Assembly: GCF_000747525.1 (NCBI RefSeq)
Contig: NZ_CP009278.1
Coordinates: 2,108,001-2,172,000 of the forward strand
Length of the DNA stretch: 64,000 bases
Origin: Sphingobacterium sp. ML3W
Lineage (GTDB): Bacteria > Bacteroidota > Bacteroidia > Sphingobacteriales > Sphingobacteriaceae
Direction: 5' to 3'
The notes under the pieces are model-generated. The model worked only from the letters and a program-made list of their open reading frames with translations, searched no databases and was not told the origin of the DNA. This document shows positions 23,247 through 34,300 of the stretch, piece after piece; the first letter of the stretch is position 1, and each line of letters opens with the position of its first letter. Position numbers and translations under genes: made by a program.

Positions 23247-26117
23247 ATGAATTCAAAATTTAGCATCAAGTTATTGTTCGTTACGAAGTGTCTGCTACTT
23301 TGTTTGGTAACTTCTGTATGTGCAGAAATTACGCCCACTTACCTGCGAACTGAATATAAAGTAGATCCTTTTATTGATGAACTGAGTCCGCGTTTAAGTT
23401 GGGAACTGCAATCAAAAGAATTTAGTCAATACCAATCGGCTTATCGGATTTTAGTGGCCAGTTCTTTGGAAAATTTAAATAAAAATAAGGGTGACCTCTG
23501 GGATACGGGTGAAATAAAAGGACAGCAGATGAATCAGATACATTATGCTGGTAAAACCTTAAGTTCTGAAAAAAAGGTATGGTGGAAAGTGAAAGTGTGG
23601 GATGCTGATGGAAAGGAGGGTGCATGGAGTACTGCAGCTACCTGGGAGATGGCTAAGCTGCAAGCAGCAGAATGGAAAGCCAAATGGATAGGTGCAGATT
23701 TAAATCATTTGGCTCAAGTTGGTGCCTATCATTTGCCGCCATCACCTTATTTAAGAAAACAAGTGAGTGTAACTAAAAAGGTGAAATCGGCGCGGTTGTA
23801 TATCAGTTCGCTTGGTTTACATAATTTTTATATCAATGGTGAAAAAGTGGGGAGTGATTATTTTGCTTCAGGTTGGACGGATTATGATAAGCGTGTGTAT
23901 TACAACGTCTATGATGTAACCGATAAAGTAAAGAAGGGACAGAATGCTTTCGGAGCAACACTTGCCAATGGTTGGTATGCCGGATATTTGGGTTATGCGC
24001 TACTTGTAGGCTCGCCAGAGGTAAACCGCTTCTATGGTGATTTTCCATTGCTGAAGGCACAGGTCGATGTACGCTATGAAGATGGGTCGAAAGAAGTTTT
24101 TGCTACAGATCGGAGCTGGAAGATTGATACTGGTGCCGTATTGGAAGCGGATATGCTACAAGGTGAAACGTATGATGCGCGAAAAGAGCCTGCTAATTGG
24201 AATAAAGTTGGATTTGATGATAAGCAATGGAGCGAGGTACAGGAAGTGGCTAATAAGGATGGACAGGCATTACAGCTGTATCCAGGTCAACCCGTTCGGG
24301 TTGTTGAAGAATTGGCTGCAAAATCCATTAAAAAAATTGCTAAGGACAAATATATCGTAGACTTTGGTCAAAATTTTGCAGGTATTGTTCGACTTAAATT
24401 AAAAGGAAATGTGGGGGACAGTGTGGTGTTACGCTATGGTGAAATGTTGCACCCGGATGGTACTTTAATGACCGAAAATCTAAGAAAAGCAAGGGCTACG
24501 GATACGTATGTTTTTAAGGGTGAAGCAACAGAGGAGCGCTGGAGTCCCAGTTTTACTTTTCACGGTTTTCAATTTGTTGAAGTATCGGGATTAAAACAAG
24601 ACCCAGATTTAGATTTCTTGACTGGTTTGGCCTTAAGTTCTGATTTAGCACAAGTGGGGAGCTTTACTTCAGACAATAGCATGCTCAATCAATTGTATAG
24701 CAATATCGTATGGACACAGCGCGCCAACTACTTGGATATTCCTACGGATTGTCCCCAAAGAGACGAACGATTGGGTTGGACGGGAGATGCACAGGTTTAC
24801 ATGCGTTCGGCAATCTATAATGCTGATGTCGCTTCATTCCATAAAAAATGGATACGGGATCTGAACGATGCGCAGTGGTCTAATGGCGCTTTTCCTATCT
24901 ATGCACCCATGCCGGTCAATGCAGCGGGGGTGGCGGCTATTCGGGCTACAGATAGTTTTTCTCCTGGTTGGTCTGAGGCAGGTATAATCTGTACATATGA
25001 GATTTTTAAAGCGTATGATGACCGTGATATTGTGAAGGAATCGTTGCCCTATATGATGAAATTCATGTCTTTCTTGAAGCGTAGAGCTCAGGATAATGTG
25101 CTCAAGGAAGGTGCATTTGATGATGTTGATCCGAAAGGTGGATTTGGCGATTGGTTATCTATCGGTGATAAGACTAGTCCGGATTTGGTAGCGAGTATAT
25201 ATTATTTTTATTGCGCGAGATTAATGGCGGATATGTGTGAGGCTATCGGTGAAAAGGAGCTGTCCACTTCATTTGAGCAGGAGGCGTCGGTTATGCGGGC
25301 AGGATTTAAAAAACATTATTTAGGGAGCGATAATAAATTGAAGACGAATAATGCGGCTTATGGTGACGGACAGGGGTATGTAGAAGGGGGAAATGGATTT
25401 TATGGACATACGCAAACAGCATATGCCAACGCAATCTATTCGGGGATATTTGAAGGTGAGGACCTCAGAATTGCTGGAAATCATTTAAGGCAGCTTGTCG
25501 CCAATAATGGTGATAAACTAACAACAGGTTTTTTAGGATTTAAACCATTATTGCCAGCACTTTCCGCTACTGGATCGGTAGATAAAGCATATAAACTATT
25601 GTTAAGTACAGAATACCCGTCTTTGGGCTATGAGGTGGCCAACGGTGCAACCTCAATATGGGAGCGCTGGGATAGTTACACGCAGGATGAGGGCTTCGTT
25701 CATAACGCTGCCATGAACTCTTTCAGCCATTATGCTTTTGGCTCTGTGAATGAGTGGATGTTTGAGCATATGGTCGGTATCAGCGCATTGGAAAGAGGTT
25801 ACAGTACGTTTGTGATTAAGCCCGAAATCCCAACGGGAGATTTGGCCATTAGGCAAGTAAAGGGAGCATATCATTCCATTGCAGGTAAAATCAGATCTGA
25901 ATGGGATTATTCGGGACCGGTTAAACTCCATACGCTTGAGGTTCCGGTCAATACAACAGCCTATTTTTATGTTAAAGCTCCTGCAGATCAAATTTACATC
26001 AATGGAACATTGTTGTCCAAAAGCGACTTTGTCCAGGATATAAAAGAAGAGGAAGGCTATCTTAAGCTTCGTATAGGTTCTGGGATATATCAAATCGAGA
26101 TAAAAGATATCTCTTAA
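23247..26117 (+). CDS. alpha-L-rhamnosidase, GH78
   Basis: The 956-residue enzyme has a signal peptide ending near VCAE. It shows the full GH78 layout: an N-terminal Ig-like domain (ITPTYLRTEYKVDPFIDELS), the Bac_rhamnosid_N beta-sandwich (SARLYISSLGLHNFYINGEK), a concanavalin-like domain (YIVDFGQNFAGIVRLKLKG) and the (alpha/alpha)6 barrel. The catalytic loop CPQRDERLGWTGDAQV (about residue 500) and the general-base region GATSIWERWDS (about 805) are present. It would remove terminal rhamnose from plant or bacterial glycans in the periplasm. It follows the GH78-like gene and ends at a bidirectional terminator shared with the GH3 gene. Confidence 0.93.
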   Translation: MNSKFSIKLLFVTKCLLLCLVTSVCAEITPTYLRTEYKVDPFIDELSPRLSWELQSKEFSQYQSAYRILVASSLENLNKNKGDLWDTGEIKGQQMNQIHYAGKTLSSEKKVWWKVKVWDADGKEGAWSTAATWEMAKLQAAEWKAKWIGADLNHLAQVGAYHLPPSPYLRKQVSVTKKVKSARLYISSLGLHNFYINGEKVGSDYFASGWTDYDKRVYYNVYDVTDKVKKGQNAFGATLANGWYAGYLGYALLVGSPEVNRFYGDFPLLKAQVDVRYEDGSKEVFATDRSWKIDTGAVLEADMLQGETYDARKEPANWNKVGFDDKQWSEVQEVANKDGQALQLYPGQPVRVVEELAAKSIKKIAKDKYIVDFGQNFAGIVRLKLKGNVGDSVVLRYGEMLHPDGTLMTENLRKARATDTYVFKGEATEERWSPSFTFHGFQFVEVSGLKQDPDLDFLTGLALSSDLAQVGSFTSDNSMLNQLYSNIVWTQRANYLDIPTDCPQRDERLGWTGDAQVYMRSAIYNADVASFHKKWIRDLNDAQWSNGAFPIYAPMPVNAAGVAAIRATDSFSPGWSEAGIICTYEIFKAYDDRDIVKESLPYMMKFMSFLKRRAQDNVLKEGAFDDVDPKGGFGDWLSIGDKTSPDLVASIYYFYCARLMADMCEAIGEKELSTSFEQEASVMRAGFKKHYLGSDNKLKTNNAAYGDGQGYVEGGNGFYGHTQTAYANAIYSGIFEGEDLRIAGNHLRQLVANNGDKLTTGFLGFKPLLPALSATGSVDKAYKLLLSTEYPSLGYEVANGATSIWERWDSYTQDEGFVHNAAMNSFSHYAFGSVNEWMFEHMVGISALERGYSTFVIKPEIPTGDLAIRQVKGAYHSIAGKIRSEWDYSGPVKLHTLEVPVNTTAYFYVKAPADQIYINGTLLSKSDFVQDIKEEEGYLKLRIGSGIYQIEIKDIS

Positions 26118-26143
26118 GGACGCGCAGCATTTTTATATCAAAA

Positions 26144-26173
26144 AAGGAGCTATCTCGCAAAAGATAGCTCCTT
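26144..26173. terminator. bidirectional terminator between convergent operons
   Basis: Perfect 12-bp arms AAGGAGCTATCT and AGATAGCTCCTT enclose a 6-nt loop. A and T runs lie on both sides. It separates the rhamnosidase operon from the GH3 gene. Confidence 0.88.
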
Positions 26174-26192
26174 CATTAATAAATGAAAATTA

Positions 26193-28481
26193 TTATTTCA
26201 ACTCGAAGTTAGCTTCTAAAAGCTCTTGCGAGTTTTTACCAATGAATAACGTGAAGTCTCCTGGTTCAGCAACGAATTTCAAATCGTTATTATAGAATTT
26301 CAAATCTTCCTCAGTAACGGTAAAGGTTACAACTTTGGATTCTCCAGCTTTTAAAAATACTTTTTGAAAGCCTTTTAATTCTTTAACGGGGCGCGTGATC
26401 GAACCAACTAAATCTTTAAGATAGAGTTGAACAACCTCTTCACCGTCATATTTTCCAATATTGCTCAATTTTACCGTTGCTGTGATAGCCTGTCCTGGTT
26501 TCATTGAAGCTTTGTCTAATGTTAAATCTGCGTAATCGAAAGTGGTATAACTCAAACCATATCCAAATGGATAAAGTGGGCTATTGATAACGTCGATATA
26601 GTTGGATCTAAACTTTTGGAAAGTTCCACCTTCAGCTAAAGGTCTACCGGTGCTTTTATGCCCATAATAGATGGGTAATTGCCCTACATTTCTAGGGAAA
26701 GTAGCCGTTAATTTACCTGAAGGATTGACGTCTCCGAATAATACTTCAGCTACTGCTGCTCCTGTTTCAGAACCTCCAAACCAGGTATTTAAGATGGCAG
26801 GAACATGTTCGTCTTCCCAGGTTAATGTCATTGGTCTACCCGCAAATAAAACCAAAACAACTGGTTTTCCTGTTTTTAGCAATGCTGCTAATAGACGTTG
26901 TTGGATAGCAGGTATCCCGATTTCTGTCCGACTGGAGCTCTCTCCAGACATCTCTGAGGATTCACCTAATGCGGCAATGATAACATCTGCCTGATCAGCT
27001 GTTTGTAAAGCTTCAGCTATAATTTCAGATTCAGGTCTGTTGTCTCTGGGGATCGTACGTCCAAACATGGTGGCATGTTCTTGGTAAACGGCATCTTCCA
27101 ATAAGTTAGAACCTAAATGTGTCACTATCTTGACTTGATTGCCCAAAACAGATTGCATACCTTCCACAAGAGAAGGGGTATTGATCAAATCCGAACTCAC
27201 AGACCATGTACCCACCATATTGGCGCGTGTATTTGCTAGTGGACCGATGACAGCAACTGTTCCTTTTTTCTGTAAAGGAAGAAGTTGATTTTCGTTTTTC
27301 AATAAAACGAAAGACTTTGTTGCTGCTTCGCGAGCGACTACAAGATTTGCAGGCGTCAACAACTCGCTTTTAGCGCGGTCCTCACTGATGTAGCGGTATG
27401 GATCTTCAAATAGACCTAATTTATACTTTGCTTCCAAGATTAAGCGACATGCGCGATCGATATCAGCTTGAGATACTTTTCCTTCTTTTAATGATTTCTT
27501 TAACGTATTTAAAAATCCTTCAGAGATCATATCCATATCGACACCTGCTTTTAATGAAAGTGCCGAAACTTGTTGTAAATCTCCTAATCCATGCTCGATC
27601 AGTTCTGCAATTCCGGTATAATCCGTTACAACCATACCATCAAAGCCCCATTCTTTACGAAGGACATCTGTCACTAACCATTTGTTAGCAGTTGCTGGAA
27701 TACCGTTGATATCATTGAACGAAGTCATTACGGTGCCTGCTCCAGCTTCGATAGCAGCTTTATAAGGAGGGAAGTATTCATTATACATACGGTGTAAACT
27801 CATATCCGTCGTGTTGTAATCTTTTCCAGATTCTGCAGCCCCATAGAGTGCCCAGTGTTTCACGCAAGCCATCATCGTATTGATTGCTGTCAGATCATCA
27901 CCCTGATATCCTTTAACCATAGCACGTGCTATCTGTGACCCTAAATAAGGGTCTTCTCCCGAACCTTCAGAAATTCTTCCCCAGCGCGCATCTCGAGAGA
28001 TGTCGACCATAGGCGAGAAAGTCCAGTTGATCCCATCGGCAGTGGCTTCTTGTGCAGCGATGCGAGCTGTCTTTTCAATTAAGGGAATATCCCACGTTGC
28101 AGAAAGCCCCAATGGAATGGGGAACGTTGTTTTATAGCCATGGATGACGTCGAGTCCGAATAGCATCGGAATTTTAAGTCTCGTATTATTGACAGCAAGT
28201 TCTTGAGCAGCACGAATTTTTTGAGGTGTGGTCATCGAGAAGATTCCTCCAATCTGTCCAGCAGCAATTTTCGCTTCAACTCCGGTACTAGCGGTGGCAC
28301 CTGTGGTTACCTCACCTGCAGTAACTAAGTTTAACTGGCCAATTTTTTCGTCAACCGTCATTTTTTTCATTAGTGCCAAAACAAACTTATCCATTTTAGG
28401 ATCTTGTTTGTTAACGGGCTGTGTAAAAGCCAGAGTCGGAACCAATGCAACAGCGACGAATAGGGAAGTCCAATGTTTCAT
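26193..28481 (-). CDS. bglX: beta-glucosidase, GH3 (BglX-like)
   Basis: The 762-residue protein has a signal peptide (ending AFTQ). Domains in order: GH3 N-terminal TIM barrel with the KHWALYGAAESGKDYN loop and the nucleophile Asp in GMVVTDYTG (about residue 288); GH3 C-terminal sandwich with SSSRTEIGIPAIQQ; and a fibronectin-III-like end (GEEVVQLYLKDLVGS). It hydrolyses beta-glucosides in the periplasm. It is the last gene of the SusC/SusD/GH144 locus, 34 bp behind the GH144-like gene. In Bacteroides thetaiotaomicron a GH3 next to a GH144 relative acts on beta-1,2-linked gluco-oligosaccharides, so the same substrate is likely here. The symbol follows BglX similarity. Confidence 0.9.
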   Translation of the reverse strand: MKHWTSLFVAVALVPTLAFTQPVNKQDPKMDKFVLALMKKMTVDEKIGQLNLVTAGEVTTGATASTGVEAKIAAGQIGGIFSMTTPQKIRAAQELAVNNTRLKIPMLFGLDVIHGYKTTFPIPLGLSATWDIPLIEKTARIAAQEATADGINWTFSPMVDISRDARWGRISEGSGEDPYLGSQIARAMVKGYQGDDLTAINTMMACVKHWALYGAAESGKDYNTTDMSLHRMYNEYFPPYKAAIEAGAGTVMTSFNDINGIPATANKWLVTDVLRKEWGFDGMVVTDYTGIAELIEHGLGDLQQVSALSLKAGVDMDMISEGFLNTLKKSLKEGKVSQADIDRACRLILEAKYKLGLFEDPYRYISEDRAKSELLTPANLVVAREAATKSFVLLKNENQLLPLQKKGTVAVIGPLANTRANMVGTWSVSSDLINTPSLVEGMQSVLGNQVKIVTHLGSNLLEDAVYQEHATMFGRTIPRDNRPESEIIAEALQTADQADVIIAALGESSEMSGESSSRTEIGIPAIQQRLLAALLKTGKPVVLVLFAGRPMTLTWEDEHVPAILNTWFGGSETGAAVAEVLFGDVNPSGKLTATFPRNVGQLPIYYGHKSTGRPLAEGGTFQKFRSNYIDVINSPLYPFGYGLSYTTFDYADLTLDKASMKPGQAITATVKLSNIGKYDGEEVVQLYLKDLVGSITRPVKELKGFQKVFLKAGESKVVTFTVTEEDLKFYNNDLKFVAEPGDFTLFIGKNSQELLEANFELK

Positions 28482-28515
28482 GTTCTAATAGGTATTATGT
28501 ATGTGAATAAAATGC

Positions 28516-29862
28516 TTATTGATTTGGACTTTTAAAACCTAAGGTTTTCAGTCCTGCTTTAATTTCTGGTGCCTGCATAAACAAGTTCCAAATTAACCCT
28601 GTTCTATAATTTTCAATCATGACAACAATGGGGCCTTGATCAATGGCTAAATAGCGTTGTGGATACCAGTTTGCTGTTTCTGAAAAAGCATCGTAAAATC
28701 CATATTTACCAAATAGCTCAGTTCCTTTTTTCTCATAGAAATAACGCATGGCCTTGATACTTTCTTTTGGGGTATAGGGCATAGAAGATAGTGCAGCTGT
28801 TGGAGAAACAACACCTTGATCATTGTCTGGATGATGGGCATTATAGCCATCTACAGAGTAACTCGCTGTAAAACCCCAAGAATTTTCACCGTAACCCGTA
28901 TACTTAAGTGGGTTTAGTTTAGCGTGTTCAATATTAATTCGAGTATGATTGACATTTAACTTCCAATAATCGGCATACTGATCCTGAAGGCCCTTTGGAT
29001 TTAACCCTAAATAGGAGTAATGCGACCAAAATAACGGACCAACACCATTTTCTGGCGCATTATGTTTTAAAACAAGTGGAATTCCGAATTTCTCAGCCGA
29101 AGTAACGATAGCGCCGCTTCGTGCCCAACCTTCATGGTATGTGGAAGCGGGGATAGGATGCGTCGGTGAACTTGCGCCCAATACATAACTGATTAAACAT
29201 TCGTCATAACCTTGGATAGCATGGTTCATACCCCAACCATGCGTAGGACTCCAGTGCCAGTATAACACATCTTGTCCATTTCTAAAGAAATCCCAATCAA
29301 TACCTTTCCATAAAGCATCCGCTTTTTTTGCAACTTGCTTTTGTTGATCGTTTCCGTTCTGATAATATTCGCGTAGACAGATTAATGCTTGGGCCATAAA
29401 AGCGGTTTCTACGATATCTGCAGCATCATCTTGATCTCCAAAAACCTTGGATTTACCGGTAGGACCATCGATCCAATGCGACCAAGCGCCATGGTAGCGA
29501 TCTGCCTTTGCTAGAAAATCTACAATTCGGTCAAATCGTTGCGTTGCCTCATCTGCTGTTATAAAACCGCGTTCCGCAGCAACTATCGTGGCCATGATAC
29601 CAAAACCAGAACCTCCAACAGTGACCACATTAAAATCATTAAGGGGGTATACACCATCTATGTGAATTCTTTCTCTTGCCATTCCAGAATTAGGTTCGGC
29701 ACCTTCCCAGAAATAGTTAAACGTCTGCTTTTGGACCAAAGTCATTAAAGAATCATCCGTAATACTTGATTTTAGCATGGTTTGAGGCGTTTTACACGAG
29801 GTAGCGAAAGCACCAACTAACAATAAGCCTAAGATCAGCTTGTGATTAAATTTTAATTTCAT
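28516..29862 (-). CDS. GH144-like endo-beta-1,2-glucanase lipoprotein
   Basis: The 448-residue protein has a lipobox (GAFATSC) and belongs to the glucoamylase-like (Glycoamylase, PF10091) fold. Recognisable segments are QKQTFNYFWEGAEPNSGMAR, FGIMATIVAAERGFI, AWSHWIDGPTGKS, GDQDDAADIVETAF and WGMNHAIQGYDECLISYVLG. Endo-beta-1,2-glucanases of family GH144 (first characterised in Chitinophaga pinensis) have this fold and local context. As a lipoprotein it probably acts on the cell surface. It precedes the GH3 gene and follows SusD, separated from it by a hairpin. The substrate is inferred from family and neighbourhood. Confidence 0.8.
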   Translation of the reverse strand: MKLKFNHKLILGLLLVGAFATSCKTPQTMLKSSITDDSLMTLVQKQTFNYFWEGAEPNSGMARERIHIDGVYPLNDFNVVTVGGSGFGIMATIVAAERGFITADEATQRFDRIVDFLAKADRYHGAWSHWIDGPTGKSKVFGDQDDAADIVETAFMAQALICLREYYQNGNDQQKQVAKKADALWKGIDWDFFRNGQDVLYWHWSPTHGWGMNHAIQGYDECLISYVLGASSPTHPIPASTYHEGWARSGAIVTSAEKFGIPLVLKHNAPENGVGPLFWSHYSYLGLNPKGLQDQYADYWKLNVNHTRINIEHAKLNPLKYTGYGENSWGFTASYSVDGYNAHHPDNDQGVVSPTAALSSMPYTPKESIKAMRYFYEKKGTELFGKYGFYDAFSETANWYPQRYLAIDQGPIVVMIENYRTGLIWNLFMQAPEIKAGLKTLGFKSPNQ

Positions 29863-29888
29863 AGTAGATAAGTAATGCGAAAAAAATC

Positions 29889-29927
29889 AAAGAACTTAGA
29901 CTTAGCAGTGCTAAACCTAAGTTCTTT
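29889..29927. terminator. hairpin between SusD and GH144 genes
   Basis: AAAGAACTTAG and CTAAGTTCTTT form 11-bp arms around 17 nt. In the polycistron it may attenuate or process the message, giving more SusC/SusD than enzyme. Confidence 0.6.
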
Positions 29928-29949
29928 CATGTATTATTTAAATGCTGGA

Positions 29950-31377
29950 TTAATACCCTGGGTTTTTCACCATATCAGGAGTTTGCGTTAATTGTTCGTA
30001 AGGTATTGGGAACAAGTAATGCTTTTCAGTAAATGTTTTTCCATCTGCTTTCATGGCTTCGGGAGCTTGTTTAGTACGTACTAGATCAAACCAACGGTCA
30101 TGTTCAAAAGCTAATTCCAGACGACGTTCTTTCCAAATCGCTTTGCGTAAATCAGCTTGAGTTGAAGCTGTTGTATTGGGCAATTTAACGCGGTTACGAA
30201 TGGTATTAAGTGCTGTTGTAGCTTCTGCTGTGTTGCCCATTTCATTGGCAGCCTCTGCTAAGATGAGGTATACTTCTCCTAAACGTAAATAGCGCACATT
30301 TTTATCACCATCACCAGCACCAGCATTTGCTGATGAATAAGCTTTCTCGTTGTACATTGGGTTTTCAACACCTGTTCCAACTAATCGACCGTCATATAAG
30401 GTTTCGCCTCGGAAAATAATGGTTGCATCGCGACGGATGTCATCCTTCTCTGCGTTAAAAGCATTTAATAGATTTTCCGATGGTGTATTGAAACCCCATC
30501 CCCAACCAGTTATGCCACGCGCTCCTTGAACTTCTGAATACTGATTAACGCCATGTGCAATCGCTTCGCCACGTCCCTGGAATTCAAAGATAGACTCTGT
30601 TCCATTTTCCGAACTTGCGCGCCACAGTACTTCATATTTTGATTCTAAGCCATATTGTCCAGAATTGATGACTTCTTTGGCTGAATTATAAGCCTCTGTC
30701 CAATTCTCATTATACAAATATACTTTTGACAATAGGGCTTGTGCCGCACCTTTTGTTGCACGACCTAAATCTTTAGGTGCATAGGCTGATTTTATTGGTA
30801 GTGCTTCGATAGCCTCTTTTAAATCTTTGATGATATAAGCATAAACCTCTGCCTTGGGTGCACGGATGATCAAATCTTGCTCTTGAATGGGAACATCTCC
30901 CCAACCGCGTACGAGATAGAAGTAGTTTAACGCACGTAAAAACTTAGCTTCACCGGTAAGTCTGCTTTTATATGCGGCATCTTCAATTTCAGTTGATTCT
31001 GTCAACTCAATAGACTGTGTCGCACGACCAATAGCTTTATACCAATGAGACCATAACGCTCCGAATGAACCGGAAGAACTTGTGTAGACAAGATTATCAA
31101 TCTCTTGCTTATCGCCCCCTGGATCGGTAGGAGAAGACCCCTTATCGGCGTTATCCGAAAGCATATCGGTAATGGCAACATAAGAAAAGGCGTAATTCCA
31201 GTCGGTAAACATACCGTAGATGGCATTGACAAAAGACTCAGGTGTGTATACCTGATCTTTATCACCTTCTTCCACAATTTCTTGTGAAGGGACGTCTAAA
31301 AATGCGGAATCCTTACAGGCGGACATGCTCAATCCTGCTGTTAAAATTAAGGCGATATGTAATTTGTTAAATTTCAT
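29950..31377 (-). CDS. SusD-family nutrient-binding outer-membrane lipoprotein
   Basis: The 475-residue protein starts with a lipoprotein signal (lipobox MSAC). It shows the RagB/SusD layout: N-terminal SusD-like helices with TPESFVNAIYGMFTDWNYAF, TPR-type helices (SRLTGEAKFLRALNYFYLVR, ALLSKVYLYNENW) and the C-terminal signature LRKAIWKERRLELAFEHDRW, FDLVRTKQ. It caps the SusC channel and binds the oligosaccharide. The gene lies 20 bp behind SusC. The ligand is inferred to be the product of the GH144 enzyme. Confidence 0.93.
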   Translation of the reverse strand: MKFNKLHIALILTAGLSMSACKDSAFLDVPSQEIVEEGDKDQVYTPESFVNAIYGMFTDWNYAFSYVAITDMLSDNADKGSSPTDPGGDKQEIDNLVYTSSSGSFGALWSHWYKAIGRATQSIELTESTEIEDAAYKSRLTGEAKFLRALNYFYLVRGWGDVPIQEQDLIIRAPKAEVYAYIIKDLKEAIEALPIKSAYAPKDLGRATKGAAQALLSKVYLYNENWTEAYNSAKEVINSGQYGLESKYEVLWRASSENGTESIFEFQGRGEAIAHGVNQYSEVQGARGITGWGWGFNTPSENLLNAFNAEKDDIRRDATIIFRGETLYDGRLVGTGVENPMYNEKAYSSANAGAGDGDKNVRYLRLGEVYLILAEAANEMGNTAEATTALNTIRNRVKLPNTTASTQADLRKAIWKERRLELAFEHDRWFDLVRTKQAPEAMKADGKTFTEKHYLFPIPYEQLTQTPDMVKNPGY

Positions 31378-31396
31378 GATTTTTAATTTTTAAAGT

Positions 31397-34300
31397 TTAG
31401 AAGGAAACATTTACACCGAAAATAAAATTGCGTGTTGTTGGGTACGCTGAAAGCTCGATTCCTGCGGTTTCAGAAGGAATACCCGAGTTGGCACCTGAAA
31501 TTTCAGGGGAGAAACCGGTATATTTTGTAAAGATAAACGGATTCTGTGCTGTTACGTACATTCTAATTTTTGATGATGAGTTATATAATTTTGGAATGGT
31601 GTAACCTAATGTTAAGTTGTTGATTCTAAAATATGCTCCCGATTCTAAATAGTAACTCGAAGCTAACGCATCATGAGCTGCACCTGGATGTGTGTTGGAC
31701 GTTCCTGCTCCAGTCCAACGGTTATCAAAAGTTTCTTTAGTGATGTTCTCTCCACCATCAACACGCGTTCCCTTTAGACCATTGTAAATCTTGTTGCCTG
31801 CAACTCCATAGCCTTGCGCAGTGAAATCCCATTTTTTATAGTTGACACTTAGATTTAAACCAAATGTAGAAGATGGTAAATATGATCCATGGAAGATTTT
31901 GTCATTTTCATCGATAACGCCATCTTCATTTTGATCTTTATATCTTAAGTAACCCGGTTTTGCTCCAGTTGTTGCAACTCCTCCCGCAATTTCGGCATCT
32001 GTTTGCCATACACCAACGGCCTCATACATATACCATGCATAAATAGGTTGATTTTCTTTTAACTGCTTGGTGATTTGACCATTATTCAAACTTCCACCGA
32101 TAGCTCCGTCATAGGCTGGTTCGACATCTTTCAAGATATTTTTATTGTAAGAATAGTTACCACCGATACTATAAGATAGGTTTTCATTGATCTGATCCGT
32201 CCAGTTTAACCCAAGCTCAATTCCTTTATTAGATACTTTTCCACCATGGTCAAAATACCTTTGTGAGAATGCTGAGTTAAGTAAGGGTGTTACTTCTAAA
32301 ATAACATTGGTATTGGTCTTATTATAATAATCAATATTACCACTTAAACGGTTATTTAATAAGGTGAAATCAACACCTAAACCAGATTCTTCGGTTACTT
32401 CCCATCCTAGGTTTCTAGCCGGACTTCCATACGCTGCTCCAAAAATTAAGTCTTGACCTGGTCCGAACACATAATTATAGTTGTCTGAACCTGGAGATGA
32501 TAAGACTTGAGAAATGTTTAGCGGAACGTTTTGATTACCCAATCGACCCCAGTTTGCACGTACTTTTAAGAAATCAATACCTGAACCTTGCATGAAGCTC
32601 TCATTGGACACGGTCCAACCTGCTCCAAATGATGGGAAAATACCATAGTAGTCTCCTGAAGCTTTAAATGTACTTGAGCCATCACGACGGACAGTAGCTG
32701 TTAAATAGTATTTGGAATCATAATTATACTGTGCACGTGCAAAATATGAAATCAATGCTCGTGGCGTATAGTACGTTTGATTAACTTGTTTGGTGTATTG
32801 TGAAGAAGCGAAATTGATATTCCAATACTGCTCTTGATTAGGAACATCATATCCCGTCAGATCAGACATATCGCCAATACCTGATTTCTCTCTTGAATTC
32901 CCTAAAGTTGCGTCTAGATTATGCTTCCCAAAACTTTTTTGATAGGATAGGAAATTCTCCCAAGTCCAACGGAAAGTTTGTGTTTTAGCGATATTTAAAC
33001 TATTATTTGCATAAGTCAATGAGGTAGGATTTTGCGCTTTTAATTGCTCAAATTCCGTAGCTGTATTGAGAGGGTCCGTATTTAAATAACGATCTTTGAT
33101 ATTATTGAAGCCTCTGTTTTGAGAAAAGTACTGCGTAACTCCAAGACGGGAAGTGAATTTTAAATCACTGGTGATTTGATATTCTGCTTGAAGGCCACCT
33201 TGAATTGACATGTTCTTATTGTACTGTTGTTGCATCATGTTTTCGTATACAGGGTTTCCTGTATCATTCAACTTTCCTCCAACTTCTCCTGCGCCAAGGA
33301 CATAGGTCGCTTCACCCGTAGTTTTATTATAAATAGGTCTTCCATAGCGACCATTAGCATACTGTACTGGTACTAATGGCGATTGACGGTATGCTGCATC
33401 AAATGCGCTAAGTGGCTTATTACGGTCATTAGCGAAAGAGATGTTCAGTGTCTGGCTGATCTTTAATTTATTATCAAAAAATTTGTAGGTATTGTTATTA
33501 CGGATTGTGTTTCGAACATATTGCGAACCTTCCGTAATTCCTTTTTCTGTAAAGTTGTTATAACTAAAGAAATAGTCCACTACATCTGAACCTCCAGATA
33601 AGCTAACGACATTATTCGTCACCATACCAGTCTGAATCAATTCGTCGTACCAATCCGTATTGTTAGCTTGATCAGTTGCTAAAAATCCAGATGTTGTACC
33701 AATACCTTTTAAGTTTTCATTAAAATGTGTCACATACTCATTAGCATTTGCCATTTTGACACGATTTAGGATGCCTTTAGCACCCACATATCCATCATAG
33801 GTAATCTGAGCACGACCTACCTTTCCTTTTTTTGTGGTGACTAATATCACACCATTTGCAGCACGAAGACCGTAGATAGAGGCCGAAGAAGCATCTTTTA
33901 AGATATCAATGGATACGATATCTGCAGAATTGATATTGGTAATATTATCAACAGGAAATCCATCTACGATATACAAAGGCTCTCGTCCACCTAATGCCGT
34001 TCCTACACCACGGATAACAACTGTAGGAGCAGAGCCTGGGGCTTCATTGGCAATGATATTGACTCCAGCAACTTTTCCCTGAACGGATTGTACGGCATTT
34101 AATGCCGGTTGTTTAACAATGTCACTTGCAGTTACGCGTGCAATTGATCCTGTTAAATCCACTTTCTTAGCGGTACCGTAACCAATAACTACAATCTCAT
34201 CTAAAGCTGTGTTTTGTTCAGCTAAATTAATAAGTACATTATTTTGTTGGCCGATGATGACTTCTTTTCCGTCGTAACCAATATAACGGAATACTAATAC

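Noticed and set aside
25653..26093. 146-residue open frame on the minus strand
   Set aside because: It lies wholly inside the GH78 coding sequence, has no domain sense, and the plus-strand gene is certain.
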